Shown here: positions 8,260-16,563 of the stretch, in pieces
Layout of the letters: every line of letters starts with the position of its first letter
Numbering within the stretch: position 1 is the first letter of the stretch
NCBI RefSeq assembly: GCF_900142715.1
Contig: NZ_FRBX01000002.1
Coordinates: 62,001-126,000 of the forward strand
DNA: 64,000 nucleotides
Reading direction: 5' to 3'
DNA from: Flavobacterium pectinovorum
GTDB taxonomy: Bacteria > Bacteroidota > Bacteroidia > Flavobacteriales > Flavobacteriaceae
Notes under the pieces: generated by a model
What the model was told of the DNA's origin: nothing
The model's database searches: none
Seen by the model: the letters and a program-made list of their open reading frames with translations, nothing else
Made by a program: the position numbers and the translations under genes

Positions 8260-8967
8260 ATGTTACATAAAAATAAAATACCAAACTTAAAAGTAATTGC
8301 ATTTGATGCTGATGATACTTTATTTGTAAACGAACCTTATTTTCAGGAAACGGAGCACAAATTTTGCGCTTTGATGGAAGATTATCTTTCTCATCAGGGA
8401 ATTTCGCAGGAATTATTTAAAATTGAAATCGCCAATTTGCCTTTATACGGTTACGGAATCAAAGGTTATATTTTGTCGATGATTGAAGCGGCGATGAATA
8501 TTTCGAATAATACAATTCCGGTGGAAGTCATTGCAAAAATCATTCAATACGGAAAAGAACTATTAGAAAAACCTATCGAACTTCTGGATGGTATTGAAGA
8601 AACTTTACAATCTTTGCACGGAAAATACAAGTTGGTTGTAGCGACAAAAGGCGACTTAAAAGACCAGCACAGTAAATTACACCGTTCTGGTTTAGGACAT
8701 TATTTTCACCACATCGAGGTAATGTCAGACAAGCAAACTGTAGATTACGAAAAATTACTTGGACGTTTAGAAATTCAGCCGAATGAATTTTTAATGATCG
8801 GAAATTCATTAAAATCAGATGTATTGCCTGTTTTAGAAATTGGCGGTTATGCGGTTCACATTCCTTTTCATACGACTTGGGAACATGAAAAAATCAATCA
8901 CAAAGTAGAGCACGAACATTTTAGTTCATTCGAGAAAATTTCTGAAGTGCTCCATAATTTATTATAA
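8260..8967 (+). CDS. HAD-superfamily hydrolase (phosphoglycolate-phosphatase-like)
   Basis: 235 residues. All HAD motifs are present: motif I FDADDTLF with the nucleophile Asp16 and acid Asp18, motif II VVATKGD, and motif IV MIGNSLKSD, with a helical cap between about residues 25 and 105. The enzyme should dephosphorylate a small phosphorylated metabolite using Mg2+ in the cytoplasm. The exact substrate is unknown. Its stop codon overlaps the ATG of the next gene by one base (TAATG), so translation is probably coupled with the CAT-like acetyltransferase. Confidence 0.9.
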   Translation: MLHKNKIPNLKVIAFDADDTLFVNEPYFQETEHKFCALMEDYLSHQGISQELFKIEIANLPLYGYGIKGYILSMIEAAMNISNNTIPVEVIAKIIQYGKELLEKPIELLDGIEETLQSLHGKYKLVVATKGDLKDQHSKLHRSGLGHYFHHIEVMSDKQTVDYEKLLGRLEIQPNEFLMIGNSLKSDVLPVLEIGGYAVHIPFHTTWEHEKINHKVEHEHFSSFEKISEVLHNLL

Positions 8968-9596
8968 TGAAAACACTTTTAGATTTAGAAAATTGGAATA
9001 GAAAAGAACATTTTGCCCATTTTAGTAAAATGGAAGAACCTTTTTTTGGCGCCACTGTACAAATTGATTGTACAAAAGCCTATCAAATGGCGAAAAGCCT
9101 AAACAGTTCTTTTTTTATCTATTATTTGCATAAAACACTAGTTGCTGTAAATACAATCGAAAATTTTAAATACCGAATTTCCGATGACAAAATTTACATT
9201 AATGATCGCATTGATGCATCAGCAACTATTGGTCGTGAAGATGGTACTTTTGGATTTTCACTGATCGAATATAATCCGGATTTTGAGGTTTTCAAACAAA
9301 ATGCTTTGACAGAAATCGAGCGTATTCAAAACACAACAGGGCTTTTTACAAGATCGTTTGATGACGATAATGTCATACATTTCTCGGCAATTCCGTGGTT
9401 GAATTTTACTTCACTTTCTCACGCAAGAAGTTATACTTATCCGGATAGCTGCCCTAAAATTTCTTTTGGAAAAATGATTACTTCAGAGACCGGAAAAAGA
9501 ACAATTGCTATGTCTGTTCATGTTCATCACGGTTTAATGGATGGTTTGCACGTTGGACAATTTGTAGATTTATTTCAGGATTTGATGAATAATTAA
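8967..9596 (+). CDS. chloramphenicol acetyltransferase (CAT)-like protein
   Basis: 209 residues, close to the 210-220 of the CAT family. The active-site signature appears as VHVHHGLMDG, where CATs have HHAVCDG, with the catalytic His188. The N-terminal WNRKEHFAHF matches the CAT start, and the C-terminal segment LHVGQFVDLFQ also fits. Family members transfer acetyl from CoA to a hydroxyl group. Antibiotic resistance cannot be assumed, because many Bacteroidota chromosomes carry CAT-like genes with other roles. It is translationally coupled to the upstream HAD gene. Confidence 0.85.
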   Translation: MKTLLDLENWNRKEHFAHFSKMEEPFFGATVQIDCTKAYQMAKSLNSSFFIYYLHKTLVAVNTIENFKYRISDDKIYINDRIDASATIGREDGTFGFSLIEYNPDFEVFKQNALTEIERIQNTTGLFTRSFDDDNVIHFSAIPWLNFTSLSHARSYTYPDSCPKISFGKMITSETGKRTIAMSVHVHHGLMDGLHVGQFVDLFQDLMNN

Positions 9597-9702
9597 ACAG
9601 AAATGCTTCTGTGCCCTATTGTAGTGTAAAAATGACCTCTTAAGGATAATTTTTCCTACAAATAATTGTTGGTTTGCGAAAATTTTTAAATCACAAACAA
9701 CA

Positions 9703-10848
9703 ATGAAAAAAATTGTAACTATTGTTGCATTAACAATAGGTTTAATAAACCTACATGCACAAACGGAAACAAAAAGCAATGAAACTAACTATAACAAATG
9801 GTCTATAGAGGTAGCTGGCGGTCTTAACAAACCACAGCGTCCGTTTTCAGCGAAACAGTATTATACTAATATTCCGAGTCCTTTTGTAGTTGATCTGGGA
9901 GCGAGGTATATGTTCAACAACAAATTTGGTTTAAAAGCTGATATCGGATACGATAGTTTTACAGATGGTAAAAATTCAGCAAGCTTCAAGTCAAATTATT
10001 ATAGAGCTGATTTGCAAGCTGTAGCCAATTTAGGCCGAATCATGAATTTTGAAACCTGGACCAAAACAATTGGTCTGTTAGGTCATACTGGTTTTGGGAT
10101 GAGTGTGTTAGAAAACAAAAACATGCCTTTTAATGATAAAATGGTCAATTTCATCGCAGGTGTTACAGCACAGGTTAGATTAACGGACAGATTAGCGTTA
10201 ACAGGTGATTTTTCTACCATTTTGAATGCTAGCCAGGACGCAACATTTGATGGAGTTTATCGTGATAATGTGGAAAGAGGATTCTCTGGAATTATTTTTA
10301 ACGGAACTGTAGGTTTAAATATTTACTTAGGAAAACAAAATCAGCATGCTGACTGGGTTGTGGTTTCTGATAATGCTGATCTTACAGCATTAGAAAACAA
10401 AATAGCTGATCTTGAAGCTTTGGTAAATAAAATTCCGGAGCAAAAACCACAAGTTATTGTAGAAAAACCAATAACTACGACAATTGTAAGCGACAAAGAT
10501 CCTATGAAAGAAATGATCAATGACAAATATTACAGCGTTTACTTTGACTTTAATAAATCTACTCCAATAGAAAATTCAACTGCTGCAATTGATGTTGTTT
10601 TAACTTATTTGAGAAAAAATCCTTCTACATCACTTGATATTATTGGATACGCTGATCAGGTTGGCAGTGTGGAGTACAATGAAAAATTATCAAGCTTAAG
10701 AGCTAATAATGTAAAAACCATTTTTGAAAAAGCAGGCATTTCATCTTCAAGATTAAATGTTGTTTCGGCGGGAGCTGACACATCTATTCAAAAAGATTAT
10801 GAAGAAGCAAATAGATTAGCAAGAAGAGTTACTTTCAAAGTGAAATAA
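9703..10848 (+). CDS. OmpA family outer-membrane protein
   Basis: 381 residues. A signal peptide (cleavage after LHAQ) is followed by an N-terminal beta-barrel of about 190 residues with alternating aromatic strands (WSIEVAGGLNKPQ, KFGLKADIGYDSF, GTVGLNIYLGK). A short coiled-coil linker follows (LTALENKIADLEALVNKI, about 225-242). The C-terminal about 105 residues are a peptidoglycan-binding OmpA domain (YSVYFDFNKSTP, IIGYADQVGS, SLRANNVKTIF, RRVTFKVK). The protein should anchor the outer membrane to peptidoglycan. It is a single-gene unit ended by the hairpin at 10869-10903. Confidence 0.93.
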   Translation: MKKIVTIVALTIGLINLHAQTETKSNETNYNKWSIEVAGGLNKPQRPFSAKQYYTNIPSPFVVDLGARYMFNNKFGLKADIGYDSFTDGKNSASFKSNYYRADLQAVANLGRIMNFETWTKTIGLLGHTGFGMSVLENKNMPFNDKMVNFIAGVTAQVRLTDRLALTGDFSTILNASQDATFDGVYRDNVERGFSGIIFNGTVGLNIYLGKQNQHADWVVVSDNADLTALENKIADLEALVNKIPEQKPQVIVEKPITTTIVSDKDPMKEMINDKYYSVYFDFNKSTPIENSTAAIDVVLTYLRKNPSTSLDIIGYADQVGSVEYNEKLSSLRANNVKTIFEKAGISSSRLNVVSAGADTSIQKDYEEANRLARRVTFKVK

Positions 10849-10868
10849 TTCTTTCATTAAAAATATTT

Positions 10869-10903
10869 AAGCCCTAAAGAAAATTTCTTTAGGGCTTTTT
10901 TTA
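10869..10903 (+). terminator. rho-independent terminator of the OmpA-family gene
   Basis: A 13-bp perfect stem, AGCCCTAAAGAAA with its complement around a one-base loop, is followed by seven T residues. Confidence 0.9.
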
Positions 10904-11016
10904 TGTTTAAAATTACCACAATTGATCTATCTTTATATATCGTTTTAAAACTTTATAGAGAGAAAATCCCGAAGCAACCAATTAAAATTGGAATGATTTT
11001 TGTCTCACAAAAATTT

Positions 11017-12444
11017 ATGAAAAAACTTTTACTTCTATCGCTACTAATCTCTAAATCAGTTCTGTTTGGTCAAACAGTCCTAGCTTCTTTTCCTTTAGAT
11101 TTAAAAAAAACAACTGAAGAAAATCAGGTTCTCAATGTAGAGAATACACAAACGCATGATGTTTTTGTTTTTGCAGCAACAACAGAAAATGTTACCATTT
11201 TAAAATACAATAGTGCCTTATTTTTAAATGAACAATTTACTTTTCCGAAAACAAATCTGGAAAACAGATCGTTAGTTGGCTATAGTTTTGGAGAAGATGG
11301 AAATCCAAATTTATATTGGGCTCTGGAAGATTTTAAAAATATAATCATTGTAAAGTATTATTTAGAAACTAAAACGCAGAAGATGCTTCAGTTTAGTTTT
11401 CCGTTTTCAACACATGATATTTTAAACTTTTTTCAGGAAAACAATGCCTTTTATATTCTTTCAAAAGAAAGAAATGTACAGGCTTTAACTCTTTACACAT
11501 TTAAAAACGGAACAGCAGAAGAAAAAGTATTTGATTTCTCTACTTATAAGTTTCAGAATAAAAACACTCAATTTGTCACTTTTAACCGAATTGTTGATGA
11601 AGATCCTATCGAAAAAATTGACGTAAAAGAATTTGTGCCTTTGGATAAAAGTTCAAAAAAGAGCAAAGCCTATTTATTTGGTGATCATCTGATTTTAACT
11701 TTCGATTATAATCCAAAAAAAACACAGGTTTTTGATTTGGATATTGAAAAACATACAATCAGCGAAAAATCTTTTATACAACCAGGTATTGACAATGCAA
11801 ACAAAAGCAATTCATTTCTTAACGATAATAAACTATATCAAATAAGTTTGAACAAGTATGGATTTGCAATTGATGTAAAAGATTTTAACTCTGGAAGTAC
11901 ATTAAAAGAAATTAAAGTGTTGAAGAATGACACGATTAAATTTAAAAATTCCCCATTATTTGTACAAACAGATGGGCGAAAACCTTCAGAATTAAGGAAA
12001 ACAAGTCAGTTTTTAAGCCAATTGTATTTCTTAAATGTTGGATTATCTGCTTTTAAAAACCAAAGAAACACACTGCTTACAATAGGCGGATCTCCAAAAG
12101 AAGAAGATTATTCCAGTTTTTATTATAATGGCGATTTTCCACAAATCGATCACGCCAGAACGGTTTATTTTGAAAGTATACTGAATAATAATCTTGAATT
12201 TATACAAGAACCTCAGCTGCCTTTGGCAATTGATAACATTTACTACTTTTTGAGCACTCAGAAAAGAATCGCTTTTCAAAATATATTTAAATTTAAAGAT
12301 TATTCTATTTTAGGATATTACGACAATGCAACAAAACAGTATGTGATGCGCAAGTTTACTGATGGATTTATGGAGCCGGAAATCACAAATCCGATTATCA
12401 ATAAGGCCATTTTTTCCAGGGATTTTCCTTTAGAAAAACCTTAA
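11017..12444 (+). CDS. secreted protein of unknown function
   Basis: 475 residues from the ATG at 11017. The frame is open from 10903, but only the inner start places a proper signal peptide at the N-terminus (MKKLLLLSLLISKSVLFGQ). The mature part is beta-rich, with repeated short strands and turns (VFVFAATTENVTILKYN, FYILSKERNVQALTLYTF, AYLFGDHLILTFDYNPKK), which resembles a WD/PQQ-like propeller, though I see no clear repeat signature. There is no catalytic motif. It sits alone after the OmpA terminator and is probably periplasmic or surface-exposed. Confidence 0.7.
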   Translation: MKKLLLLSLLISKSVLFGQTVLASFPLDLKKTTEENQVLNVENTQTHDVFVFAATTENVTILKYNSALFLNEQFTFPKTNLENRSLVGYSFGEDGNPNLYWALEDFKNIIIVKYYLETKTQKMLQFSFPFSTHDILNFFQENNAFYILSKERNVQALTLYTFKNGTAEEKVFDFSTYKFQNKNTQFVTFNRIVDEDPIEKIDVKEFVPLDKSSKKSKAYLFGDHLILTFDYNPKKTQVFDLDIEKHTISEKSFIQPGIDNANKSNSFLNDNKLYQISLNKYGFAIDVKDFNSGSTLKEIKVLKNDTIKFKNSPLFVQTDGRKPSELRKTSQFLSQLYFLNVGLSAFKNQRNTLLTIGGSPKEEDYSSFYYNGDFPQIDHARTVYFESILNNNLEFIQEPQLPLAIDNIYYFLSTQKRIAFQNIFKFKDYSILGYYDNATKQYVMRKFTDGFMEPEITNPIINKAIFSRDFPLEKP

Positions 12445-12538
12445 ACTTATTGAGAATTAATCAAAATGTCTTTGGTTTGGCACTTTCAAAAAATCGTTTT
12501 GGATTATTTTTTTTAACTTTACCAAAAAGACACATATT

Positions 12539-13057
12539 ATGCTATCAAAAAATATTGAAACGGCTCTAAACAAGCAAATTCGCATAGAGGCAGAATCTTC
12601 GCAAACTTACCTTTCTATGGCTTGTTGGGCTGAAGTACACGGATTAGAGGGAATTGCTCAATTTATGTACACACAATCAGACGAAGAACGCGCGCACATG
12701 TTAAAACTGGTAAAGTACGTTAACGAACGTGGCGGACATGCACAGATTACAGACCTAAAAGCACCTAAAACTTCTTATTCTACTTTTAAGGAAATGTTTG
12801 AGGCACTTTATAACCACGAAATTTTTGTTTCAGAGTCTATCAACGAATTGGTACACATCACTTTTGAAGAAAAAGATTATGCAACTCACAATTTCTTACA
12901 ATGGTACGTAGCAGAACAAATTGAGGAAGAAGCCACAGCTAAATCTATTCTAGATAAAATCAACTTAATTGGTGATGATAAAGGCGGACTTTACTTATTT
13001 GATCGTGATATTCAGCAATTAACGGTTACAAGCTCAATCGCTATTAATCCAAAATAA
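12539..13057 (+). CDS. ftnA: ferritin, non-heme iron storage
   Basis: 172 residues, the full length of a bacterial ferritin subunit. The ferroxidase-centre ligands are recognisable: Glu in IRIEAESSQTYLSM, the Glu/His pair in SDEERAHMLKL, and the Glu residues of WYVAEQIEEEATA on the fourth helix. Twenty-four subunits should form a cytosolic shell that oxidises Fe(II) and stores Fe(III). It is transcribed on its own. The next gene encodes a small Lys- and Cys-rich protein 81 bp downstream, with its own -7 box. A role beside ferritin is only suggested by position. Confidence 0.95.
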   Translation: MLSKNIETALNKQIRIEAESSQTYLSMACWAEVHGLEGIAQFMYTQSDEERAHMLKLVKYVNERGGHAQITDLKAPKTSYSTFKEMFEALYNHEIFVSESINELVHITFEEKDYATHNFLQWYVAEQIEEEATAKSILDKINLIGDDKGGLYLFDRDIQQLTVTSSIAINPK

Positions 13058-13104
13058 AAAAGTTAAAGTTTATTTAGAATACTTAAAAATAACTTTTATT
13101 CTTT

Positions 13105-13112
13105 TATATTTG
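13105..13112 (+). promoter_or_regulatory. candidate -7 box of the Lys/Cys-rich small protein
   Basis: TATATTTG is a perfect TAnnTTTG match. It lies 26 bp before the TTG start codon, which supports a separate transcript and a start near 13139. Confidence 0.45.
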
Positions 13113-13138
13113 TCACTGTTTAATAATACAGAGACAAA

Positions 13139-13324
13139 TTGAGCAAGAAAGAAAAAGATAAAGACAAGAAAAAGGATAAAAAGAAAAAGAAGAAAAAAGA
13201 TATCCTTGAAAAACTTAAAAAGTTAGAAAACTGTAAGTCATCTTGTTGTGAGAAATATAAAAAGAGCGAGAACAAACGCTGCTCACGCTGTCCTATGTTT
13301 GATTTATTAAAAAAGACTGCTTAA
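13139..13324 (+). CDS. small lysine-rich protein with cysteine motif
   Basis: 61 residues. The start is TTG at 13139: a TAA lies five codons upstream and no ATG or GTG is available. The first half is almost pure Lys/Asp/Glu. The second half has the pattern C-x3-CC-x9-C-x2-CP (KSSCCEKY, then RCSRCPMFDLLKK), five cysteines plausible for metal or cluster binding. A perfect -7 box precedes it and a terminator follows, so it is a genuine small gene. It lies just after ferritin. I do not recognise a family with a known function. Confidence 0.6.
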   Translation: MSKKEKDKDKKKDKKKKKKKDILEKLKKLENCKSSCCEKYKKSENKRCSRCPMFDLLKKTA

Positions 13325-13334
13325 ACTATATTAT

Positions 13335-13361
13335 AAAAAACCCACCAATTGGTGGGTTTTT
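13335..13361 (+). terminator. rho-independent terminator
   Basis: The palindrome AACCCACCAATTGGTGGGTT ends in a T run, directly after the Lys/Cys-rich small gene. Confidence 0.88.
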
Positions 13362-13402
13362 AGCTTTAAATTGCAGTCATCTTAAAGTCTCAAATTTTAA
13401 TT

Positions 13403-14095
13403 ATGGAAAACCCGATTACTATACCAAAATCCAGTCTTGATTTTTTAACTCAACTTAAAGAAAACAATAACAAACCCTGGTTTGAAGCAAATAAACCCAA
13501 TTACTTAAACGAATTAAACCATATTGAGAATTTTGCCGGAGCTTTGCTTCAGGAACTTTCTAAAACTGATGTATTAGAAACTGCTTCGGGCAAAAAAAGT
13601 GTATACCGAATTTATCGCGATATTCGTTTTTCGAAAGACAAAACGCCTTTTAAAACTTTTTGGGGAGGCAGCTTTACCCGTGCAACAAATGCCAGACGTG
13701 GCGGCTATTATTTTCATCTGGAAAAAGGAAACAGTTTTTTTGCAGGCGGATTCTGGGGGCCAAATGCCACAGATTTAAAACGCATAAGAAGCGAATTTGC
13801 CCACGATCCCGAACCATTTCGAAAAATATTAAAATCAAAAACCTTTGTCAGCACTTTTGGAACTTTACAGGGCGAACAGCTTAAAACTTCTCCAAAAGGT
13901 TTTGATGCCGATCATGAAGCAATTGATTTATTGCGTTACAAACAGTTTTTGATCATAAAACGTTTTACAGATGATGAAGTTTTGAGTCCAAAATTTTTAG
14001 AGCAAGCTTTAGAAACATGTCAAAACATGAGACCTTTTTTCGATTATATGAGCGAAGTACTTACTACGGATATAAACGGCGGTTCTATTTTATAG
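13403..14095 (+). CDS. DUF2461 / TIGR02453 family protein
   Basis: 230 residues, the usual size of this family. Hallmarks are FLTQLKENNNKPWFEANK at the N-terminus, VYRIYRDIRFSKDKTPFKT near residue 65, and FHLEKGNSFFAGGFWGP near 105. It has no signal peptide and is predicted cytoplasmic. The biochemical function is not established. It is a single-gene unit closed by the long hairpin at 14107-14153. Confidence 0.88.
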   Translation: MENPITIPKSSLDFLTQLKENNNKPWFEANKPNYLNELNHIENFAGALLQELSKTDVLETASGKKSVYRIYRDIRFSKDKTPFKTFWGGSFTRATNARRGGYYFHLEKGNSFFAGGFWGPNATDLKRIRSEFAHDPEPFRKILKSKTFVSTFGTLQGEQLKTSPKGFDADHEAIDLLRYKQFLIIKRFTDDEVLSPKFLEQALETCQNMRPFFDYMSEVLTTDINGGSIL

Positions 14096-14106
14096 CTTAC
14101 ACGCAA

Positions 14107-14153
14107 AAAACCCGACAGTCCCGAAGTCTCGGGATAAAACCTGTCGGGTTTAA
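14107..14153. terminator. bidirectional terminator between DUF2461 and ssb genes
   Basis: The outer stem AAACCCGACAG / CTGTCGGGTTT encloses a second small hairpin (TCCCGAAGTCTCGGGA). A and T runs flank the structure. Confidence 0.8.
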
Positions 14154-14172
14154 ATATCGAATTTGTTAAACG

Positions 14173-14502
14173 TTATTTACTAAGCAACAAAATCTCACTT
14201 ACAACAACTTCGGTCACATAGCGCTTTTCTCCGTTTTTGTCATAACTTCTGTGGGTCAGTTTTCCTTCAATTGCAACTTCTTTGCCTTTTACAACATACT
14301 TCTCGATAATCTCGGCCGTTTTTCCCCAGGCAGTTACACGATGCCATTCGGTTTGTTCTACTTTTTCACCTTTATCATTTGTGTATTTGTCGTTTGTGGC
14401 AATAGTTACGTGAGCCAACTTTCTACCGTTTTCTAATGTTTTAATTTCCGGATCGTTTCCTACGTTACCAATTAATTGTACTCTGTTTTTCATTGCATTC
14501 AT
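14173..14502 (-). CDS. ssb: short single-stranded DNA-binding protein lacking the acidic C-terminal tail
   Basis: 109 residues consisting almost entirely of the SSB OB-fold: RVQLIGNVGNDPEI, LAHVTIATND, TEWHRVTAWGKTAEIIEKYV, KGKEVAIEGKLTHRSY and the final strand YVTEVVVSEILLL. The protein ends in LLSK with no linker and no acidic DDDIPF-type tail, which in canonical SSB recruits replication and repair partners. It is therefore probably a secondary SSB used in special conditions, and a full-length paralogue is expected elsewhere. A second ATG three codons downstream (14493) is an alternative start. Confidence 0.88.
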   Translation of the reverse strand: MNAMKNRVQLIGNVGNDPEIKTLENGRKLAHVTIATNDKYTNDKGEKVEQTEWHRVTAWGKTAEIIEKYVVKGKEVAIEGKLTHRSYDKNGEKRYVTEVVVSEILLLSK

Positions 14503-14630
14503 GGCGTATATTATTTAAATGTTCATATAAAGAATTCGTTTATCAAATTCAACGATGCAAAGATGTAACGACATGCAAAATTTATTCGGTTACAAAGTAT
14601 TTACTTTCGGTTGTAACTATTTGTAAGCGT

Positions 14631-14661
14631 TTGTAAGTGGAAATATTTTTTTGTATATTTC
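14631..14661 (+). promoter_or_regulatory. promoter of the GNAT-nitrilase gene
   Basis: A -33 TTG at 14631-14633, a 20-bp spacer and TATATTTC at 14654-14661 match the Bacteroidota layout TTG-N17-23-TAnnTTTG except for the last base. This places transcription start just before the ATG at 14678 and rules out the earlier in-frame TTG at 14651. Confidence 0.5.
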
Positions 14662-14677
14662 ACAGAAATCTTACTAT

Positions 14678-16207
14678 ATGCAGGCGCAAATCAATAAAGT
14701 TGAGTTAAGAAATTTAGAATTGGACGATTATAAACAATTGAAAAATTCAATGGTAGAATCGTATCCGGAAATGGCCAATTCCTACTGGAGATCTGATGAT
14801 ATAAAAAAATTACTCTCAATATTTCCTGAAGGTCAATTAGTTATTTTAGTTGACGGCATAGTTGTAGGCTCTGCCCTATCTTTAATTGTCGATGAAAAAC
14901 TAGTTGACAAAAGACACAATTACAAACAAATTATTGGCGACTATACCTTTTCAACCCATAATCCGGATGGGGAAATTTTGTACGGTATAGACGTTTTTAT
15001 CCACCCACATTATCGCGGTTTGCGTTTGGGGCGTCGTTTATACGATGCAAGAAAGGAACTTTGCGAACAATTAAACTTAAAAGCCATTGTTTTTGCAGGA
15101 AGAATTCCTAACTACAGTCAACACGCTAAAAAATTTACTCCGAAAGTTTATATCGATAAAGTAAAACACAAAGAATTACACGATCCAGTACTTTCCTTTC
15201 AGCTGAGTAATGATTTTCACGTTTTGCGAATCATCAAAAATTACCTTGAAGGCGATGAAGAATCAAAGGAGTTTGCGGTTCTTTTAGAATGGAATAATGT
15301 TTATTACGACGAAAGTCCGAAATTGATTAATCTTGAAAAAAGTGTTATCCGTTTGGGATTAATTCAATGGCAAATGCGTCAGCTTAACAATGTTGAAGAA
15401 TTTTTTGAGCAATCAGAATTTTTCATTGATGTTGTTTCTGGCTATGGTGCCGATTTTGCTTTATTTCCAGAGCTTTTCATTGCCCCTTTAATGGCAGATT
15501 ACAATCATTTGTCTGAAGCAGAAGCTATTCGGGAACTTGCCCGTTATTCTGATCCAATAAGAAAACGTTTTCAGGAATTTGCTATTTCATACAACATCAA
15601 TATTATTACTGGAAGTATGCCTTACCTCGATAACGGTAATTTATACAACGTTGGGTTTTTATGTAAAAGGGACGGAACTTCAGAAATGTATACCAAAATT
15701 CACGTTACGCCAAACGAAGTGCAACATTGGGGAATGAAAGGCGGATCGCACTTTAAGACGTTCGATACTGATTGTGGCAAAATTGGAATTTTAATTTGTT
15801 ATGATGTTGAGTTTCCGGAGCTTTCAAGAATTATGGCCAATGAAGGAATGAATATTTTGTTTGTCCCATTTTTAACAGATACTCAAAACGCCTACACGCG
15901 AGTAAAACATTGTTCGCAAGCGCGTGCCATAGAAAATGAATGTTATGTTGCCATTGCCGGCTGTGTTGGTAATTTGCCAAAAGTAAATAATATGGATATT
16001 CAATATGCGCAGGCCTCTGTTTTTACGCCTTCAGATTTTGCTTTTCCAAGTAACGGAATCAAAGCCGAAGCAACTCCAAATACTGAAATGACCCTAATTG
16101 TTGACGTTGATTTAAATTTACTAAAACAGCTTCACGAGCACGGCAGCGTTCGAATTTTGAAAGACAGAAGGCATGATTTATACGAAATTAAAAAAATCGA
16201 TCAATGA
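14678..16207 (+). CDS. GNAT acetyltransferase fused to carbon-nitrogen hydrolase
   Basis: 509 residues from the ATG at 14678. Residues about 5-205 form a GNAT N-acetyltransferase domain with the CoA-binding stretch FIHPHYRGLRLGRRLYDARK. Residues about 215-500 form a nitrilase-superfamily domain with the full catalytic triad: Glu264 in FPELF, Lys339 in YTKIHVTP and Cys374 in LICYDVEFPE. The bifunctional architecture is known from many bacteria, but its substrate is not established; amidase or deaminated-metabolite repair roles are guesses. The stop codon overlaps the next ATG (ATGA), so the zinc-ribbon protein is translationally coupled. Confidence 0.92.
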   Translation: MQAQINKVELRNLELDDYKQLKNSMVESYPEMANSYWRSDDIKKLLSIFPEGQLVILVDGIVVGSALSLIVDEKLVDKRHNYKQIIGDYTFSTHNPDGEILYGIDVFIHPHYRGLRLGRRLYDARKELCEQLNLKAIVFAGRIPNYSQHAKKFTPKVYIDKVKHKELHDPVLSFQLSNDFHVLRIIKNYLEGDEESKEFAVLLEWNNVYYDESPKLINLEKSVIRLGLIQWQMRQLNNVEEFFEQSEFFIDVVSGYGADFALFPELFIAPLMADYNHLSEAEAIRELARYSDPIRKRFQEFAISYNINIITGSMPYLDNGNLYNVGFLCKRDGTSEMYTKIHVTPNEVQHWGMKGGSHFKTFDTDCGKIGILICYDVEFPELSRIMANEGMNILFVPFLTDTQNAYTRVKHCSQARAIENECYVAIAGCVGNLPKVNNMDIQYAQASVFTPSDFAFPSNGIKAEATPNTEMTLIVDVDLNLLKQLHEHGSVRILKDRRHDLYEIKKIDQ

Positions 16208-16551
16208 AAACCTGTCTTGAATGTTCAGAAAAAATTGTAGGTCGCGAAGACAAGAAATTTTGTTCAGACAATTGCCGAAATGCCTATAATAATAAAATAA
16301 ATAAGGATAGTAATAATTTCATGCGGAATGTAAACAATAAGTTACGCAAAAATTACCGTATTTTGTCCGAGCTAAACACAGAAGGGAAATCAAAAGCAAC
16401 AAGAGATAAAATGATTAATAAGGGTTTTGATTTTGATTTCTTTACAAATATTTTGCAGACTAAAACCGGAAATACCTATTATTTCCTGTACGACCAGGGA
16501 TATCGCTCTTTGGAAAATGATTATTTTATGCTCGTTAAAAAAGAAATTTAG
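16204..16551 (+). CDS. zinc-ribbon protein of unknown function
   Basis: 115 residues. The N-terminus has four cysteines in a C-x2-C-x13-C-x3-C arrangement (CLECSEKI, then KFCSDNCRNAYNNKI), typical of a treble-clef or zinc-ribbon metal site. The rest is helical with a C-terminal strand pair (GNTYYFLYDQGYRSLENDYFMLV in two parts). It overlaps the upstream fusion-enzyme gene by 4 bp and precedes the M28 peptidase gene by 12 bp, so all three are probably one operon. Function unknown. A nucleic-acid or protein-binding role is possible. Confidence 0.75.
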   Translation: MKTCLECSEKIVGREDKKFCSDNCRNAYNNKINKDSNNFMRNVNNKLRKNYRILSELNTEGKSKATRDKMINKGFDFDFFTNILQTKTGNTYYFLYDQGYRSLENDYFMLVKKEI

Positions 16552-16563
16552 TATATATTCAAT

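Noticed and set aside
8967..9596. Calling the CAT-like protein an acquired chloramphenicol resistance gene
   Set aside because: It is coupled to a HAD gene, shows the base composition of its neighbours, and has no mobile-element context, so resistance is not supported.
10903..11016. Longer N-terminus of the secreted protein at 11017
   Set aside because: It overlaps the terminator of the preceding gene and would bury the signal peptide.
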